From: Acestrorhynchus altus
Taxonomy: Eukaryota > Chordata > Actinopteri > Characiformes > Acestrorhynchidae
Reading direction: 5' to 3'
Assembly: GCA_034509495.1 (NCBI GenBank)
Contig: CM067520.1
Coordinates: forward strand, 22,752,104 to 22,816,103
DNA length: 64,000 bases
A program made the translations under genes and the position numbers. The notes beneath the pieces were generated by a model. That model was not told where the DNA came from, did not search any database, and saw nothing but the letters and a program-made list of their open reading frames with translations. Each line of letters opens with the position of its first letter. The stretch's first letter is position 1. Positions 1 to 11,742 of the stretch are shown piece after piece.

Positions 1-1119
1 GCTGTTTTGGCCCAAAATCTCCCGTTTCCACTGTCAGAGAGGCGAAAGGCAAAACGACTGCGTGTTAAAGAATAGAAATGGCCTGAATTAGAGGGAAATG
101 AGGGTAAAAATGAATATTAAACAGCTGATATGAGAACTGTTGTGCAAAAGCAGAAGCAAAAGCCAAGCTGCCGGAGAGGAAGAGACGGACACCAGCGCAT
201 TCTTACCTTCCTCCAGGTTTGCCAGGGGTACGGAGACCAGGCTGAGCACTTCAGAAGCAGTGTGGCTCTGTTTTTGGTGTGTTAGAACTCAGATCTGAGT
301 GTTTTAGAGCAGAAAACAGGCAGTTAGTGCATTTATTCACCCACACAGACCTGAAATCACTTACCTGGACATTCACACACCTCCCTCAACTCCTCGTCTG
401 CCTGACAAAAGCCAGTTCTGTCCTTCAAACCCACAGAAACCTCATTTACACTCTGAAATCCTCCCTGTTGTTGTTGTTTACTTTCCATTTAATCTCCTGC
501 AGCCCCCCCATCTAAACTCCAGACCCACAGACAGGCTTTCCCACCCCCCCTTCACACACCAACCCCCCCAACCCCCCCAAACTACCCCAAACTACTCCAG
601 AACAGCTGTCTGTCTCTGTTCAAAACATTAGGAGAGCAGCGTTCAGCTAAGCTACTCAGCTACCACTTTATCACAGCACCCAAAGCAGGGGCTGGAGGCC
701 CCCACACACACCTCAGCCTTCTCTCACACTCCACACAGCCTCCACACAGCCTCCACACAGTCCCGCCGGCCCACTCCCTCTCCGCCAGGCCGGGAAATCG
801 GACAGAGGGCGGCTGTCTCTTCCTCTCCCCTCCAGCTCCAGGAATTAATGTCTTGGGAAAGTTCCGAGTGTCCGGCCAACGCTGCAGTTCTCACCGTGTC
901 CGCCAGAGGGCGACAGAATGCTCTAAAATTCCACTGAATTTCCCCCACATTGTTATTAATGCATTGATCATTTGTATTGATTAATACATTGATATTGTGG
1001 TTTGAAGCCACAAACACACACCCACACCCATCACACACATACATAAAATATGCATTTTTTTGTCCATGATCTTAATTCAGGGGATTTTTGATTTTTCACA
1101 AATAACTGAAATCAGATTC
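1..1119. other. Left-edge intergenic DNA
   Basis: No gene can be supported here. The stretch holds C-rich low-complexity sequence around 500-600, CA-rich sequence around 700-760 and AT-rich DNA after 950. Short open frames lack any protein resemblance. One splice-donor-like site on the minus strand near 207 is listed separately. Confidence 0.5.
207..270 (-). other. Possible exon of a gene extending off the left edge
   Basis: On the minus strand a perfect donor consensus (AAG|GTAAGA) lies near 206, preceded by an open stretch that reads ...SEVLSLVSVPLANLEEG. An AG that could serve as acceptor lies near 270. I do not recognise the peptide and see no second exon, so this could be a chance splice-like site or a 5' untranslated exon. 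It is recorded only because the donor is strong and the flank is uniformly open. Confidence 0.2.
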
Positions 1120-1840
1120 AGATGCAGAATCACTTTATTCATGCAGAGGGAAATGGCAAACTGCACACATCTATATGAAATAAAAAAATAATACATTTTG
1201 GAAATATATGCATGGACAATACTCAGGAAAAGGCCACTGGTTATGATCATAAATAAATACGAATATCTAGTTATTATTGCACAGATGAAGTAATAGTAAT
1301 AGCACTAGTGAACCAGTGGTTTGTGGTGTCACCCATTAAGGGAGGAGTTAGAGTTTGATGGCCACAGGTAGGAATGACCGCCTGTGGTGCTCTGGGGTGG
1401 GATGAGTCTTGTGTCTCATCACTGTTTGATAGAGTGGGTGGGATTCATTATCCATAATGGCCTGCAGTTTAGACAGCATCCTCCTCTCCGACACTGCCCT
1501 CAGAGAGTCCAGCTCAACACCCACTACTATTGACTGGCCTTGTGGATCAGTTTGTTGAGTGTATTGGCATCTGCTCTCCTCAGCTTGCTGCTCCAGCATG
1601 TAACAGCATAAAGGACAGCACTCTCAATGACTCGTGAATAGAAGATCCTGAGCATTGTCCAGTAGATGTTGAAGGACCTCAGGTGCCTCAAAAGATAAAG
1701 GCAACTTTGGCCTTTCTCAAAAAGGGCATCGGTGTTCTTTGCCCAGTCCAGTTTATTGTCATGTACTCCCAACTCACAGGACATTTGTAAAGTTTTGCTG
1801 TAACTGGTCCCTGGTGAAAACCTCTTGACCAGCATAGGGT
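1120..1840 (-). mobile_element. 3' fragment of a teleost LINE (reverse-transcriptase C-terminus)
   Basis: Two overlapping minus-strand frames (about 1835-1680 and 1600-1348) together read like the end of the ORF2 protein of fish non-LTR retrotransposons. The upstream part carries a motif of the type ESAVLYAVTCW, a block about leaving tens of residues of the RT thumb region. The downstream part reads VVGVELDSLRAVSERRMLSK, then DNESHPLYQTVMRH and RRSFLPVAIKL. The reading frame shifts between the halves and the 5' part is missing, so this is a dead 5'-truncated copy. The lower-coordinate end, with an AATAAA-like tail on the minus strand, would be the element's 3' end. Confidence 0.75.
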
Positions 1841-2450
1841 TCAGATAAATGATGAGTCAGATGGTTAGCTGGTGTGCCAGCATGGCCAATTAGACCAGGC
1901 TACTCAATCAGGATGATCAAGCTGGTTGACCAACAAGTTGTTCATGCTGGAGACCAGCTAAACCTTCAATCTCAAATGCACACATTCTGATGGTCAAGCT
2001 TGGGAGTGCTTTTTGGGGTTCGATAGTGTAGCTGGTCTACAAGTATGGTCAACCAGATCTAGCTTGACCATACTGGTTGACCAGCATGACCAAACTGGTC
2101 ATGGAGCAAAACCAGCAAGATGAGCTCAGGCTCCCCTGCCACCCCATCATACTGGCTGCCCACCTTCTGGCTATTGGACTAGTTTTCCACCCTGCCATCA
2201 CTTACTACATAGGAAAGTATATGGACACTAATGATCTGCTACTCTTACTATTACGGCCTTCAATTCATCATCATTACTCAAGTACATCCGAGTATTACAG
2301 CAGAGATCTGGTGTCTAGTGTCCCCTTATCAATAACATATGATGATGGGTCACCTCTTGTGCAATATACACTATGCTGGTGAAGAGATGGTTACTGCATT
2401 ACCAGCATAGGATGCTTTCACCTGGATGACCAGCTTCTAACCATCTTTAC
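1840..2450. repeat. Degenerate short-motif repeat built on gctggt/accagc
   Basis: Variants of a 10-14 base motif such as gctggttgaccag, agctggtctac and gaccagcatgacc recur in both orientations from about 1860 to 2130 and again near 2370-2440. The mixture of a motif and its reverse complement gives much local hairpin potential. I see no coding sequence. It looks like an old satellite-like or foldback repeat of the kind common in fish genomes. Confidence 0.5.
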
Positions 2451-2454
2451 CACT

Positions 2455-2700
2455 AATGGCACTAAATTGGCCATGCACTCTCTGGGTGGGTAGATGGCAC
2501 TTGACCCCACATCACACCAACTGCAATGCTGGTTGGCACAGCTGCCTGTTAGCCAGCAATGATGCGACAGCGGTTACATTATAGGCGATTAGAAGCAGTG
2601 GCTGACTTTACGAGTATTATTGGAGGAATGTGCTTGTCTTCACCCTCCTAGTGTCAGGAGCATTGTACATGAATGGGGGAGATGACCCCATAAGTAAACA
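2455..2700 (+). repeat. SINE-like dispersed repeat, copy 1
   Basis: The stretch shares several blocks with 56690-56930: tctgggtgggtaratgrcac, ccccatcacaccaactg..atgctgg, and gcatgtgcttgtc..ccctctagtgt. The shared order and orientation show that both are copies of one dispersed element, probably a fish SINE. It lies just downstream of the thoc6 polyadenylation site. Confidence 0.55.
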
Positions 2701-2754
2701 AAAAATAACTCCTCACTTCCCATCAAAAAGACAATGAAGCAGGTATCAAAACAT

Positions 2755-3167
2755 TTTATTATAAAAAATTGTTCCAAGTGAGGAATTCTACTTCCCAAAA
2801 CAAACTAGAATCCTGCTTTGAAAGGACAACAGTGGAGGGTTGAGAATGTACACATGTACTTTGACAGTTCGAGTGTCCACACAGACTAAAATGGACAGAG
2901 TGTTGGTTGGTACTTCTTATTAAAAACAAAAGGCATTTCTGAGCTTCAGCCAAGAGTGGTGAAATGTATGGTTAGAGTTCAGACAGGTATTTCACAAAGC
3001 AGTGAGCCAATTTACATAAGGCCACCAGTAAGAACTGTTACTTTTTACAATTTCAGTGTTAACAAACACACCCTTACGACCCAGCTTTACACTCTTTTCT
3101 CAGCTGCCAAACACATCTGCTCAGTCCTCACACGTACACTAATATGCGCGTGTCTCTGTGTGTGTGT
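2755..3167 (-). other. thoc6: thoc6 3' UTR with polyadenylation signal
   Basis: The minus-strand sequence after the thoc6 stop codon runs without obvious repeats to an AATAAAA hexamer at about 2755-2761 (read on the plus strand as ttttatt). This is the first good poly(A) signal after the stop and gives a 3' UTR of about 0.4 kb. Confidence 0.6.
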
Positions 3168-6100
3168 TTAAAACGACAGGGAGAAAGCTCTGTAGGAAAA
3201 GTTGGTGAAAACATCAATTTTGTCACTGCTGCCTGCTGCGGTCATCACCTGCAAAATCAATGACAGAGAACAGAAAAAAAAAGTTTAACAGAGGGTCCTT
3301 GGTGGTCCACGTTCTACTGACAAACTAGGCCAGAGAGCCAGTGTGGCTGCAGGTTTTCATTCCAGCCAAACAGTAATGCATGTGATCAGCTGTTTGAAGA
3401 CTGTAACTAAGCGTGTGCAATCACATGTCTATGCTCCTGAAGATCTACCTTCTAGCAGTCTTTAGGGCCATAATTAATCCACTCCACCTGATCCAACTAA
3501 ACCCTGCCTTTAGAAGGGTCCGATTGGTTGAATGAGGTGCAGTAAATTTGGATGGGATGAGAAAGTGCAAGAAGATAGCTCTCCAGACTGGAGACCAGTT
3601 TCAAACTGACTTGATGGCACTTCATAATAATAGCAGCAGTAATAATAATAAGCAGGTATTAAAGCAGCATGTATGAGCTGAGTGATTAACAGGTATAAAG
3701 CCTCACCCTGTGTTCAGTGCTGCTGAGGTTCAGAGCAAGTGTGTTGAGTGACGGTGAGGTACAGGGGATTTGAGCCTTCACGCTTCCCCCCAGAAGACAG
3801 TGGGACACACATGGACCCTCACCTACTGCTAGGATCTATAAAGAAAAAAGACAGAAAATAACACTATCGGCAGGGGTAGCATCCCACTACAGCTGGGGTG
3901 AGTAATTCACTAGAAGTCCACAGTAGTAAAACAAAAATCATGCTTTGAACGGCCCCTCACGGACAGCTGTAGGCCTACATTTGTTGACAAGCTGAGATAC
4001 AGTTGCATCTGAAGTGAAAGAAGCATGTGGACTGAGGAGGTTGAGTAATATTATAGGATTTTATAGTAATATGACTGATATTACACAGCAATACATTGTC
4101 CTGTAGCGAGGTCTCGTACAGCTTCACCAATGTTCCATAGTGATGTAGCAGCGTTCTGGCACAGAGTGGGAATGACAGATGCCATTCTCCCCATTACAGT
4201 CAAATAAAACATTGGCATGATTCTGTAACTGCTATTGTAAGGTACACTTAAATAAATACATCTCTTTAAGCTTCCTATTCACACACATTTATCTGTTAAC
4301 TCAGGATGCACAACATAACACAGACAGACAAGGCCTTACCACGTCCTGATGAAAGACAGCCTCTCTCTGACAGCCAGTCAGAGGGAAGACAGAGGTAGGA
4401 GACATGGAGCGGAGATGCCAGAGAGAGAGGGATGGTCCTCCGCCACAGAGCTAAAGGGCAAAAAAAAAAAAAAAAAATCGTTATCAAGGATCATCATCCC
4501 AGACATCCCTCATAAACAGGTAACATTCCAGATGACCAACAGCCCATGGAAGCATGTCGACTGTGAGTAAAGTAGCCAGCATACTTAAAAACAATACAGG
4601 ACAAAAAGCAGCCAGGCAAGTCTGAACAGCTTCAGAGACACGTCTACTGTCTGATACAGAGGGGGCTTGTGTATGCCTTTGATTTATCAAGATGAGACCT
4701 GACCTGATTTACACAGAGCACACTGAAACTGAAGTATGATTACATTACACACTCACTGAATGAATGGATAAATGAATATATGAATGAATGAAACGAAACA
4801 CAGGATCTGTTGGAAATTTTCCTCAGATTCTCCAAATTGCAAAGTGGAATTCAAATGTGATTTTGAGGGCACTATCATCTCCCACAATTCACTGGTAGTT
4901 TGTAGTAAACATTGTCGCTCACTACATGAGCTGAATATGGACCAGAATGTGATTATGAATTTTGTTACCAAGCAACGCAGCGGCATGAATGGAGCTGACA
5001 ATGTTTGCTCATATAGCAGCTAAGACAATGATGGTTACGAGCCATTGAATGCATTGAAGTTCAGATGTTTCCCGTAATGTTAATTAATGGGAAGCTTATT
5101 TTTTTTAATGAAGAACTTATTTTAATTAATTACTTTCACTCTTAAAACCTGTGGTGCTATTGTTTTCCCCTTCAGGGTCTATTTTGCCCTCTAAACATTA
5201 TTACAGATTTTCTTGTATATATGCTTTATTTCTGTAACACATCAAGAATAAAATTTTAAAGTTTAATTAAAAAACTCAGTAAACTTAATAAACTGTTAAT
5301 TACACTTATTTTCACTTGTCCAAATCCAAAATACAGACAGAACTCTTTTCACCCTCCAGCCAAACTTGGTATTTCCTGCTTACCATCCAATCAGAGTCTG
5401 TTGCAAGGCAGCTGATCCACTTCCCGAACTGGGGGCGGGCGCATTCCTAACCCACGAACATAAAGAAAGAGAGAAAGGCATGTTGTTAGATTTGAAAGAC
5501 CAAGCATGAATCACTGTTGCTGTATTTGTATCTTGTGAACGGCATCATTCTTCTAATCTGTTTTTAGTAATCTCACCTCATACTTAAACACCTCAATGCA
5601 GTGCACCGCCTGCCTGGTCCGGGAGTCTGGGGGTATATTTTGCCAGTGTGTAAACAATTTTTTGTAAATAAAATAGTCATTTTTGGCACCATGTTTTCAA
5701 CTATATATTTATTCATTACAATATATAAATGAATTCTTATTTTATCATACTTTATTTTACATTATAAGCCTGAACTCTGTTGATAAAGTCAAACAATAAT
5801 ATAATGTATATTACAAAACAGAGATGCTGTCACCGAAACAATCAAAGCAACACTGTTCCAGTTTATTAAAGAGCAGGTTTTGTAATAAAACACACACACA
5901 AGCATTCTTCCATATTTAGCCATTATAAGGCTGTTTCTACACTTGAATGCATTCTGGAAACACTGTTGCCCTCTTAACTCACCCCAAATCCTCACTGCTC
6001 CATCCTCTCCACCAGAGAGGATTTCCCCCTCTCGCTCCTTCAGTGCCAGGCAGTGGATGTAGTCAGTGTGGCCCTGCAGTACAGACTACAGAGAGAGATG

Positions 6101-9100
6101 AACAGTGCTTTAACAATCTCTCACATCGTTAAGGAGGCATGCAGTTGAAAATTAATACTTCCATTATTAAGACATTTGTACTAGTTCTGCTTGTGTCATT
6201 TGTTTAATAAATCTGATTCGCTGTACAGTTTATAAAGTGTTTATAAACAAGTCTCCATCACCCCAAGACATCATCACAGTGAAATTAACAGGGTGGAATA
6301 ATTGATTTGGCTCCAACCTTGAAGGTCCCAGTTTCCATATCCATGATGTGAACATTATTGTCTCCCCCACCAACTACCAAACTGTAGTCCTGAAAGATAA
6401 GAACGGTGGCAAAGTGAAAGATGGAGGCCACATATGTTTGACAGTTAACAGAAATGTACAAACACACCATAAATCCACCTCCACACAGACATGTTTATGC
6501 TTAATTCACAGGTGAGAGGAAATAACTTGCTTTTGGATTGATGATCATAGCGTTGATCTCTGGGATTTCAAGACTAGATCTGGACAGAAGAATAAAAAAG
6601 ATATTTTAGCCACTATTTGAACACATGCTGTTTGTGTGTGTATAATTAAGTAATACACAATAACTGTTTGATTGACATACTTGTAATTTGGTCTCCTTGT
6701 CCATACTGCTTTGGTGCTCTATGGAGTAAATGGAAAAAAAACCCAAAAACAAACATTACACAAAGCCTTAACCATTCAACTTGTTCTAGATCAGGGGTTC
6801 TCAACCAGTGGGCCTTTGATGGCACTTTAAATAATAAATAATAAAAGCCTGAAAGATAAAAGTTACAAGGAACAATGAATGATTACAAATTTAGGGTCAG
6901 GTTTAACGCAACATGCCAGACATCTCGACATGGAGTTGTAGTTCCTAATGGTGTCCTATGATAATCCATCCCATGCATGGATGAATATTCTCACTCAATT
7001 CCTGCAGATTTTGTGGTAGGGGTGGAGTGTTGATAGCGCATCTAAAAGCATCCCACAGTATGTGGATGAGCGTCGTCCTGTTGGAATAGCGCATCGGAGT
7101 CTGCGCTCAGAAAAGGTAGGACCACTGGCTGCAGGATCTCATAAACATATCATTGGACTGTCAAAGTGCCTGTAATGAAGACCAAAGATGATCTGGCATC
7201 GTACGAAATTACACCCACACCTTGACACCGGGCCTTCTGGATTTGTGATGCATGACACAATCAGATTATCTTGGCGCCAATCAAGATGCCTCCATGCAGT
7301 CTCCACCAAGGTAAAAGTGAAACTCCTGCCATCACTGCCATTTAGAGTGACTGACAGTCATGCATTGGATTCAGTTGATTCCTTCTGGGTCCAGCAATAT
7401 TTTTAACAATGAGAGTAAAAAACATGGTAATATTTTGGAAGTAAATGCTGGATCTTTCAGTTGGTCTATGCATTATGAACGGTGTCTATCCTGTTTCAAA
7501 CTGTAACACTTAGAGTAACAAGGTTTTTCATCTCATGCTAGTGCTGACATGCAGGTTATGAGGAACTGGAAATTCCGAAGATTCATACAGGCCTTTAGGG
7601 TGGCGCTATACAAGCAGTATTGTTCACATACGTCTTTTCCTTTTCTTTATCTGGATAGTTAAGAGGGTGGGGTCAACCCGCTTTCATCTGCAGGCAGAAA
7701 AATGGCAGGTAGTGTTTTTTTGAAAGCTGCTTCTGCCTGCATGGCTTGGTTACAAAGCAACAGCAGCACTTAAACGATCAATCAGCTGTGCCAGCAAGTT
7801 TTACAAGCTTTTTCAGTTTATTCCTGACGCCACAGTATTTTGATATCTGAGGACATGCACACCCAAGGATTGACTGCTGAGATTTCAGGACTAGATTTAG
7901 AGCAGGGGTGTCTGACCTCATCTGCAAAGAAGTGGTGGGGCTGTAGGTCTTCATTCCTTCATTCCAACCAAGCAGGAGATCACATGATCAATTTAGACTG
8001 GGCAGCCGTGATGTAAAGTTAAGTTACTTTAAAGTACAGTTAAAATCAATTGTGATGCAACCTTTACAGTTACGTGGGTTAGTTCTTACTCTCTTGGTGA
8101 GCTCCACCCAACTCCATGCACTGATCTCTCCATTCCCTGCACTCAGGAGGTGACTGTCTGTGGAGAGCATGGCAAACACAGGGCCTTCGTGTGCTGGAGG
8201 AAGAGAAGAGGGAACAGTGAGATCATTCACCACAGGACAGAGAGATGGAGATGAGCGTTCTAGGTCGAAACAGAAGATGGAGCATTACCAGTGAATGTTA
8301 GAATGGGTTTCTGACTCAGATCTGTTGCATCCGGACTCAGTGCTGCTGAGAGACTGTGTGGAAGAAGGCAAAAATAACAAAATATAATCAAAGTACATCT
8401 GCTGTTAAGTATTGGGGCAATTGTTTGTTGTTTCTTCCAAAATAAAGGGTATTAAAAAAGAGAGAGAGGTCATTCTGCTTTTGTTGAGTAACGGTCTCTA
8501 CTAGCCAAATTAGACTTTGTCAAATTGCTGTGAGAACTTGATTGCATTCTGCAACAAGAGCATTAGGAATGACAGAACGTCCACAACTCATCCCAAAAGC
8601 ATTGTATGAAGCACCCTCATTCTCCACAGCTCAATGCTGGGGGGCTTTATATCCCTCTAGCCTGTGCCTGGCATAAGGCATGATGTCTTATTGGTTAATG
8701 ATTATCTCCTACAGAGAGTTCTATCAACAATACTTCTTTACAAGTAGTGTGTACCATTTGAACATCTGTGCCAGCAATGGGTGTAACTTAAAGTAGCTGA
8801 ATGCATTCATTTGAAGGGGTGTCCACAAACATTTGGACATATAAAGGGCTGTAAATAGCATCTAAAAGTACTACTTTTAGAACTGCCAACAACTGTAGCT
8901 TTCCTCTAACGAGTAACACAATTTCTATAAAGCTATGTATTCTAAAAGACCATTTGTCCACTGCTGACTGGCTCACCTGAATATGGCGATCTCCCCATAG
9001 TTATTACCAGCTGCAAGAAAGCGGCCACAGGGGGAGAAACTCTGAGAGAACACGGACATGTGGAGAAGCTGTGGAGAGAGAATAGTGTAGCAGTAAATAA

Positions 9101-9839
9101 ATATGATAATGAACAGAATGATCAAAAGTTATGGGGGAAAATTTGGACCTGGGAGGTTAAATCTTAAAACAAGTGCTAGAATTAAAATACTATGTACAAA
9201 ACAAAGGTTCTTGGACTTTATTGTAGGGTGTAGTGTTTGGCCACCAATAGGTAGGTAGAACGTGAGTGACTGGCCTAAAATGATTAGATTTATTGGAACC
9301 TCAGATCTGTCAATGCTTCTGAATATATCTTACTTATTGCATGACAATGCTTCAGTAACTGGCAAATTTATGACAAATTATCACATGACCAATATTTATA
9401 AATAATCAAAAGCCCTAAAATGAAATCTCTTTCAGTTCATCAAACGCAAGGACTGCTGTCTGTTTCTGCTTTATGTTTAGTGTCCTATTTTTCTGTATAC
9501 TGATTTGTCTAGAAATGTTTAGGAGAGAATTTCTTTCTCAGAACAGCATTATTGTCAGGTGCTATTTTCTCTGAAAATGTTTGGCTGTAAAAAGCCCTTC
9601 ACTGTACACTCCTCTTCACTGTCAGACATTGTCACACACTCAGCCACTAACAGGACAGACTCACTGAATATGGTTGGACATTATTAGTCCTAACTCATCA
9701 CTGCACTGACCTTTTATCTGCACATGTAGAGAACTGACAGACTCACTGAATGGCTATCTATCTGTCTGTCTAGCTAGCTATCTTTCTGTCTATGTAGCTA
9801 TCCATCCATCCATCCATCCATCCATCCATCCATCCATCC

Positions 9840-9914
<75 letters not shown>

Positions 9915-9964
9915 GATCTATCTATCTATCTAAATCAGATCACACTCACCTCTACAGGACCCAT
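3168..9964 (-). CDS. thoc6: THO complex subunit 6 (WD40 protein), 13 coding exons
   Basis: THOC6 is a WD-repeat subunit of the THO/TREX complex, which couples transcription and splicing to mRNA export in the nucleus. I placed thirteen coding exons: 9950-9964, 8977-9068, 8289-8353, 8090-8193, 6681-6718, 6531-6579, 6318-6389, 5983-6085, 5577-5626, 5384-5446, 4340-4450, 3707-3835 and 3168-3248. Phases agree at every junction. They give 972 bases, 323 residues plus stop, close to the roughly 340 residues of human THOC6. Diagnostic stretches are MSVFSQSFSPCGRFLAAGNN, AHEGPVFAMLSTDSHLLSAG, GGGDNNVHIMDMETGTF, GHTDYIHCLAL followed by LSGGEDGAVRIW, and a C-terminus ending DVFTNFSYRAFSLSF. The start codon opens the short peptide MGPVE; no in-frame ATG lies just upstream. 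No frameshift or early stop was found. Intron 6 appears to use a GC donor. Confidence 0.93.
3285..3625. repeat. Dispersed repeat with a 'gcaggttttcattccagccaa' core
   Basis: In the last thoc6 intron the block gtggctgcaggttttcattc-cagccaaacag and the following catgtgatcagctg resemble shorter versions at 7905-8005 (ggctgtaggtcttcattcc, then cacatgatcaattt) and 17315-17465 (gttgtcattccagccaaacg). The three copies share order, so they belong to one interspersed family. There is no coding capacity, and the termini could not be defined. Confidence 0.5.
6790..7410. repeat. Interspersed repeat in thoc6 intron 4 (copy 1 of a pair)
   Basis: The stretch contains aacgcaacatgccagacatc near 6905 and agtgactgacagtcatgcattg...gttgattccttctgggt near 7350-7390. 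The same ordered blocks occur at about 57860-58145. Internal sequence differs in length. The layout suggests a non-autonomous transposon family. Short open frames in it are not protein-like. Confidence 0.55.
7905..8010. repeat. Short copy of the 'tcattccaaccaagcagg' repeat
   Basis: Begins aggggtgtctgacctcat and continues with ggctgtaggtcttcattcc and caaccaagcaggagatcacatg. It resembles the longer copy at 3285-3625 and lies in thoc6 intron 4, just 3' of exon 4. Confidence 0.45.
8560..8850. mobile_element. Non-autonomous DNA transposon (MITE-like), copy in thoc6 intron 2
   Basis: The segment contains cacagctcaatgctggggggctttat and ends with ggggtgtccacaaacatttg-gacatata. The terminal block appears in reverse complement at about 59430-59465 (atatgttcaaatgtttgtggacatcc), followed by the same internal blocks (cagccccagtattgagctgtg). 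A third, more degenerate copy is at 37550-37760. It has no coding sequence. Confidence 0.6.
9758..9935. repeat. Compound tetranucleotide microsatellite (ATCC)n (ATCT)n
   Basis: An (ATCC)n run at about 9802-9840 passes directly into an (ATCT)n run to about 9932, with one interrupting ATCG. It sits in thoc6 intron 1, only about 15 bases from the exon 1 donor, so length variation would fall immediately beside the first splice site. Confidence 0.9.
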
Positions 9965-10019
9965 AGTGTTATAAAACTCTGCTCTGTTCACTGAAACACT
10001 ATGCACACTAACACTGTCG

Positions 10020-10065
10020 CTGGACAGTGACGTCAGAGAGAGGCGCAGGGGGCGGGGCCTCAGCG
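10020..10065 (-). promoter_or_regulatory. thoc6: Probable thoc6 promoter (CRE and GC box)
   Basis: About 60 bases upstream of the thoc6 ATG lies a full palindromic CRE, TGACGTCA, at 10028-10035, and a GC box (gggggcggggcc) at about 10048-10059. The local rise in G+C and the housekeeping nature of the gene fit a TATA-less promoter. The srrm2 3' end lies on the other side, so thoc6 is the only adjacent transcription unit starting here. Confidence 0.6.
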
Positions 10066-10069
10066 TTCA

Positions 10070-11229
10070 CCCACCTGATCAAATGAACTTTTGATGAAAA
10101 GTGTTAAAACGCGACTGAACAGCGTCTAAAGGGTGTGTTTGTAGATGGTCTTGATTTGAAATTGTATGAAAAATATCTTGATTACTTTTATATTTATTTT
10201 ATAATTTATATTTTATTAAATAAATAAGCATCAGCAATCTCAGTCTTTATTATAGAATTAAAGTATATTTATACTAATTCCATTCTCTATATTTATACTC
10301 TAATACAGTAGCTCTCTGGCTCTGCGTGTCGGCCACCGGGATGATCAAATGTGTATATTCCAAATAAAACTCAAAATAAAAGTCTCATCAAATCTCAAAG
10401 TCAATCTCATTCTCAAAATCACATCTCACTCTCAAAATCACTCCACAAAATCACATCTCACTCTCAAATCATTTGTAGGCCTTATACTCTATATTTGTGA
10501 GTAAGGAAATGTACACTTTGCCATTTTGGTAAATGATTTTTTTAATGATTCAACAACATATTTTGGAGCAAAGAAAGCTCTAAAGCTCTGAACATGAGCT
10601 GCGAGCCAGTGAGTTGGTTAGCTACATAGATCACACACCAAACAACACCACTTCCCTAACATTGCGCTGATCCCCCATTCCTCCAAAACACCTGAGCGGT
10701 CCCAAAGTATCCCAGCAGAATCACATCACACTGCCCACAAGACCTGCCTGATGTTTTGTAGTCATAACCCAGAAACTTCTACATGAAATACATATAATGA
10801 GGGTAAATAAATTTACTGCTGCTGAAGAATAAGAGTAACAGAGTAAAACAGCCTTTTCCACAGTGTCTTATATTTCTAATACATCTGCTGTTTTCAAGAA
10901 GTACGAAGCATTTTCATGGACACTATATGATTCATTCAGTACAGTTTATAATCAAAATTTTGGATCAGAAATGATCACTAACAAAAATATGGATTTTGGC
11001 TGTTAAAAAATTGATTTGTTAAAAATGTTGAAGGTCAATGTTTCATTAGGGTTAACAATTTAACTTAAGTTTTCAAGTTTCTATTTTGATTTCAGGTCAG
11101 ACGTGCAGAAATAATGTTGCAGCAATACGAAGTTCATGCTTGACTGTGTAATTCAGACAGAATCCTTAATTTACACAATTTGCAAATGTGAAAAAGATTG
11201 ATTTAAAACAAAAAGAAGATACAACTGCT
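10070..11229. other. Intergenic DNA between thoc6 and srrm2
   Basis: AT-rich DNA with no gene. A short imperfect repeat of tctcactctcaaaatcac-type units lies at about 10380-10460. Otherwise nothing is recognised. Confidence 0.5.
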
Positions 11230-11742
11230 TTTATTCATCATTTTTTGCACAAAGAAACAAAAAAATTTGAGTCTACTCACAAACGTGTAAGCAGGACACT
11301 GTCCATTCAGTGAACAATTACATTACAAGTGTTTTTTTTTAATCTACATTCAAAACAACAGAAGCAGGGCAGAGAGAAGCACTGGTCTCTTCCAGTGTGT
11401 TTACAGGGTGTGGATAAACTGTTCGGCCTCTGTTGGCACAGAATGATAAGTGACACGTGGGTGGTTCTACTTCTCTCTCCTTGCTTATGAATTACACCAT
11501 AGTAAAAGTAAAAATGAACAGATTCCTTGTTGATAAAGTCGAGAGGAAAAAAATAGGGACATCCGAGTTTGCTTGCTCCAGTTCTTGGTTTAAACTGTGG
11601 ACACAGTTGACGAGGCTCTAACTTCATGTTTTAAACCTGTTAGCTCTGCAATATTCACAAGGTACAGTCTAGGTGGGGGACACTGAAAATAGCCAAGGGG
11701 AAAACAAAATTACAAAGAAAGGTGATGTACAGTTAAATTCAA
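11230..11742 (-). other. srrm2: srrm2 3' UTR with polyadenylation signal
   Basis: After the srrm2 stop the minus strand runs to an AATAAA at 11230-11235 (plus-strand tttatt), giving a 3' UTR of about 0.5 kb. A minus-strand open frame inside it (11307-11627) has no protein resemblance and is treated as noncoding. Confidence 0.55.

Noticed and set aside
11307..11627. 106-codon minus frame downstream of the srrm2 stop
   Set aside because: It lies inside the inferred 3' UTR before the poly(A) signal and shows no family resemblance or splice signals.
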